The notes beneath the pieces were generated by a model, which saw only the letters and a program-made list of their open reading frames with translations, was not told the origin of the DNA and did not search any database. The position numbers and the translations under genes were made by a program. Shown here one piece after another: positions 61,804 to 64,000 of a stretch of DNA of 64,000 nt. The stretch covers positions 1-64,000 of the forward strand of contig NZ_BAFP01000271.1 of assembly GCF_000308455.1 (NCBI RefSeq), in the 5' to 3' direction. Positions within the stretch are counted from its first letter, which is position 1, and the number at the start of each line of letters is the position of its first letter. The DNA comes from Nocardia abscessus NBRC 100374. GTDB lineage: Bacteria; Actinomycetota; Actinomycetes; Mycobacteriales; Mycobacteriaceae.

Positions 61804-62685
61804 TCATGCGCGGATCTGGTCGTGGTTGCCGGCGAAGGCGAGGTAGCGGGGGATGATCTGTTCGGGGTTGGCCCACAGCAGGTCGTGTCCGACTCCGGGG
61901 TAGATCTCGACCTCGGCCGACCGGATGTGTTGGCGGGCGCGCTCTCCCGCGTGTTCGACGTCGTTCACCACCGTTTCGGCGCCGAAGACCACGAGAGTCG
62001 GGGCGGTGATGAGTGCCAGTTGCTCGTCGGTGAACGGGCGGTCCCATGGCATGCCGGGCCGGAATTCAGTCGTGGCCCGCACCAGGGCGAATTCTTCGTC
62101 GTCGAGTTCGAAGCCTGGCATCAGCCAATTGTTGAACTTCCGCATCCGTTCGGGCGTGGGCCGCATCCCGGCCACCAGGAACTTGAACAGCAGGCTCGAG
62201 CGCGGTTTGGCGAAGGTCGACGCGCTCGGCTCGAGCATGGTCAGACTTGCCAGTCGATCGCTGCGGTGTACCGCGATGGCACCCGCCAGCCATGCCCCGA
62301 GGGAGTTTCCGGCCAGATGGACACGATCGACGCCGAGTCCATCGAGCGTCTCGGCCATCCAGGTCGCGATGTCTTCGGTGTCGCGCACGGGGGCCGTTTG
62401 TTTGCAGTGCCCTGCCCAACCGATGACGTCGGGTGTGTAGACGACGCGATCGCGGGACAGCTCTGCGATGAACCGCCACCACACCTGACCGTTTCCCCCG
62501 ATGCCTGGCAGCAGCACGATCGGCACACCCGCACCGTTTCCTGATCTGCGTACTCGGGTCGTCCCGAACGATGTCTCGACGTCGATCTGACTCGAAGGCA
62601 CCGGCCATTTCGCGGCGACCGCATCATAGGCGCGCAGGAAGTTCGCTTTCGCTTCCTCGCTGGTGAATCTCCCGATCTTCGGCAT
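61804..62685 (-). CDS. Alpha/beta hydrolase
   Basis: A 293-residue serine hydrolase. PIVLLPGIGGNGQVWW marks the oxyanion region, AGNSLGAW the nucleophile Ser (about residue 140), and GVGHDLLWA the catalytic His (about 267). It resembles MhpC/lipase-like hydrolases. AAAGGGG precedes its ATG. It is divergent from a TetR gene across a triple operator. Confidence 0.8.
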   Translation of the reverse strand: MPKIGRFTSEEAKANFLRAYDAVAAKWPVPSSQIDVETSFGTTRVRRSGNGAGVPIVLLPGIGGNGQVWWRFIAELSRDRVVYTPDVIGWAGHCKQTAPVRDTEDIATWMAETLDGLGVDRVHLAGNSLGAWLAGAIAVHRSDRLASLTMLEPSASTFAKPRSSLLFKFLVAGMRPTPERMRKFNNWLMPGFELDDEEFALVRATTEFRPGMPWDRPFTDEQLALITAPTLVVFGAETVVNDVEHAGERARQHIRSAEVEIYPGVGHDLLWANPEQIIPRYLAFAGNHDQIRA

Positions 62686-62710
62686 TGGACGCCCCTTTCA
62701 TCCGTTTGAT

Positions 62711-62768
62711 GGTATGAACGTACCATCTTGCTGGTATGACCATACCACTTATGCGGTATGGTCATACC
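62711..62768. promoter_or_regulatory. Three tandem palindromic operators, 22 bp apart
   Basis: GGTATGAACGTACC (62711-62724), GGTATGACCATACC (62733-62746) and GGTATGGTCATACC (62755-62768) have centres at 62717.5, 62739.5 and 62761.5, exactly 22 bp apart, two helical turns. They fill the gap between divergent hydrolase and TetR genes. Confidence 0.75.
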
Positions 62769-62812
62769 AACTAGTCGAGAAGGCCCGACACTAAGAGGAA
62801 GGCGAGGTCCCC

Positions 62813-63451
62813 TTGCCACGATTGGTCGACCATGAGGTGCGGCGCCGCCAGATAACAGATGCCGTGCGCCGAGTCATCGTCGGCGGCGGCCTGGAAGCGG
62901 TGACCTTCCAAACAGTCGCCGCCGAGGCCGGTATCTCGATACGGCTGGTGCAGTACTACTTCGGAACCAAGAACGAGTTCCTGCTGGCGACCCACCGATC
63001 GGTCATGCAAGACGCCGGTGCTCGATTCCTCCAACGATGGACCACACTGGGGCCCGACGCCACACCCCGAGAGGCGATCCACGCGGTCCTGACCGAACTG
63101 CTGCCCTTGGACGAGCAGCGCCGGGAAGAAGTCATCGTGCTCGGAGTGTTCGCGACCGCGGCGATCGCCGGCCGGGGCATCACCGCCGAAGAAACCTTCG
63201 CCGCGCCACAAGCCCTCGCCGCGATAGTCACCGACCAACTCCGGCGTACCCGCCGCTTCGACCGATCAGGCCCGAACGCCCCCGAACGCGACGCCGAACT
63301 CATCACCATGACGATCGGCGGACTGTCCCAGGCCATGCTCCAGAACTTCATCACCCCCCAATCCGCGCTCGAACTCATTGACCATCTGCTCGATCGCGTG
63401 CTGGGGACGAACACCGCAGACACCGACACATCCCGCTCGGCATCGAACTGA
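62813..63451 (+). CDS. TetR family regulator
   Basis: A 212-residue TetR/AcrR protein with HTH GGLEAVTFQTVAAEAGISIR then LVQYYFGTKNEFL (residues 23-58) and a BetI-like C-terminal domain. TTG 62813 follows a GAGGAAGG site. It likely binds the three 22-bp-spaced operators and controls the divergent hydrolase. Confidence 0.8.
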   Translation: MPRLVDHEVRRRQITDAVRRVIVGGGLEAVTFQTVAAEAGISIRLVQYYFGTKNEFLLATHRSVMQDAGARFLQRWTTLGPDATPREAIHAVLTELLPLDEQRREEVIVLGVFATAAIAGRGITAEETFAAPQALAAIVTDQLRRTRRFDRSGPNAPERDAELITMTIGGLSQAMLQNFITPQSALELIDHLLDRVLGTNTADTDTSRSASN

Positions 63452-63529
63452 GCGCCACCAGAGAGCAGTCCGATACTCGAAGGGCAACCGCTTGCTACGA
63501 ACCAGCGCGCGTGGGGAGAGCCCGAAATA

Positions 63530-63786
63530 GTGTCGTGGCAGGTGGTGGATCGGGCCCCGGTTGACAGGCCGGGTGAGCTGGTGCCGCTGACGATCGCCAT
63601 CGTCGAACTCGACGAAGGCCCGTGGGTCTACACGTCCATCGAAGGGGAGATCCCCTTGTCGCCGAGTCGGCCGGTGCGTGTTCAATTCCAGCCCACCCGT
63701 GGGATGACCGGTTCCCCGTTTTCGCGGTCGGTCCCGAACCGCGGAACTCCGCCCATCGCTTGCCCCGCCTTTCCTCTCGCGAGTGA
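63530..63786 (+). pseudogene. OB-fold (DUF35-like) fragment with an apparent frameshift
   Basis: SWQVVDRAPVDRPGELVPLT followed by IAIVELDEGPWVYTSIEGE is the OB-fold half of a DUF35 protein (acyl-CoA/thiolase-associated). The expected zinc-ribbon N-terminus is absent, with no start codon before GTG 63530. Near 63700 the frame shifts: the family ending DDRFPVFAVGPEP is read only after one base is missing. It is probably a decayed gene. Confidence 0.5.
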
Positions 63787-63847
63787 TCGCGGTGCACCGC
63801 CGCCGCTTCCCAGCGCCTTGCAACACAAACCACTACTGAGACACGGC

Positions 63848-64000
63848 CTAGCAGCGTTCATACTGACGCGCGTAGGGCTGCGACTCCGGTGAAACATCGC
63901 GCCAGGATGGCTGGCAACCGCCGATGAAGACCGCGAGAACGGGGCCGTTGCGTGTTTCGATCGTGTAGTCGACCACGGCACCAGGCTGGGCCAAGTAGGG
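63848..64000 (-). CDS. Hypothetical protein, C-terminal end only
   Basis: Fifty codons and a TAG are visible; the rest lies beyond the window. The piece reads YTIETRNGPVLAVFIGGCQ and ends in QPYARQYERC. A cysteine at each side (GGC, ERC) suggests a secreted disulfide-containing protein, but the family is not recognised. Confidence 0.45.
   Translation of the reverse strand, partial: PYLAQPGAVVDYTIETRNGPVLAVFIGGCQPSWRDVSPESQPYARQYERC

Overview
The window is high-GC actinobacterial DNA and most resembles a Nocardia or close relative. The evidence is an orphan MCE protein, a type VII (ESX) accessory cluster with an EspG-like chaperone, a Tat-exported BlaC-type beta-lactamase, a PknD-type kinase with an NHL propeller, a large decarboxylase like mycobacterial Rv2531c, an AztABCD-type zinc importer and many TetR regulators. 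Several genes appear to be leaderless, with a TANNNT hexamer at -12 to -7 of the start codon. I saw no rRNA, tRNA, CRISPR array or intact insertion sequence. The species is an inference.

Layout. 1-2.5 kb: end of an acyl-CoA synthetase, a DapB-like dehydrogenase and an MCE protein. 2.5-7.4 kb: a Zur-boxed zinc uptake locus with divergent ATPase and permease genes. Its permease is fused in frame to a lipoprotein-like beta-propeller, followed by a binding protein and a second propeller chaperone. 7.4-13.7 kb: hypothetical and membrane proteins, a Tat amidohydrolase, a YhgE/Pip-like protein and a CDF transporter. 13.7-16.7 kb: a carbohydrate ABC operon without its ATPase. 16.7-27.9 kb: SDR, SRPBCC and TetR genes, an IdeR-boxed PepSY membrane protein, a P-loop kinase with a broken start, a KGG stress protein, a YiiX-like permuted hydrolase in a bidirectional leaderless arrangement, and a fatty-acid desaturase.

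28-35.7 kb: an ESX accessory operon on the minus strand. In order it encodes a CpnT-N-terminal-like protein, a WXG100 protein, a YbaB/EbfC protein, a large EspB/PPE-like secreted protein with a frameshift, and EspG. A divergent gene resembling YezG-type immunity proteins lies next to it. 35.7-44.7 kb: CDF transporter, class A beta-lactamase, a TetR/hydrolase pair with a long palindromic operator, then an ECF41/SigJ-type sigma factor coupled to a membrane protein and preceded by a FAD oxidoreductase.

45-64 kb: carboxylesterase, Rv2531c-like decarboxylase, leaderless TetR, DUF2293 protein, PknD-like kinase, DEAD-box helicase, and a divergent quinone-oxidoreductase/DoxX pair. PHB-depolymerase-like esterase, TetR and alpha/beta hydrolase genes follow. 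The last TetR/hydrolase pair carries three operators spaced exactly 22 bp.

The strongest regulatory result is a set of three near-identical promoters (TGTCA[C/G][A/G], 16 nt, TGTCT). They sit upstream of the FAD oxidoreductase, the quinone oxidoreductase and DoxX, and match the known ECF41/SigJ promoter. They probably define a small redox regulon of the sigma factor encoded here. Other notable items are the permease-lipoprotein fusion in zinc uptake, the frameshifted ESX substrate with 27-residue repeats, and several gene remnants (acyl-CoA synthetase, flavoprotein, OB-fold protein).
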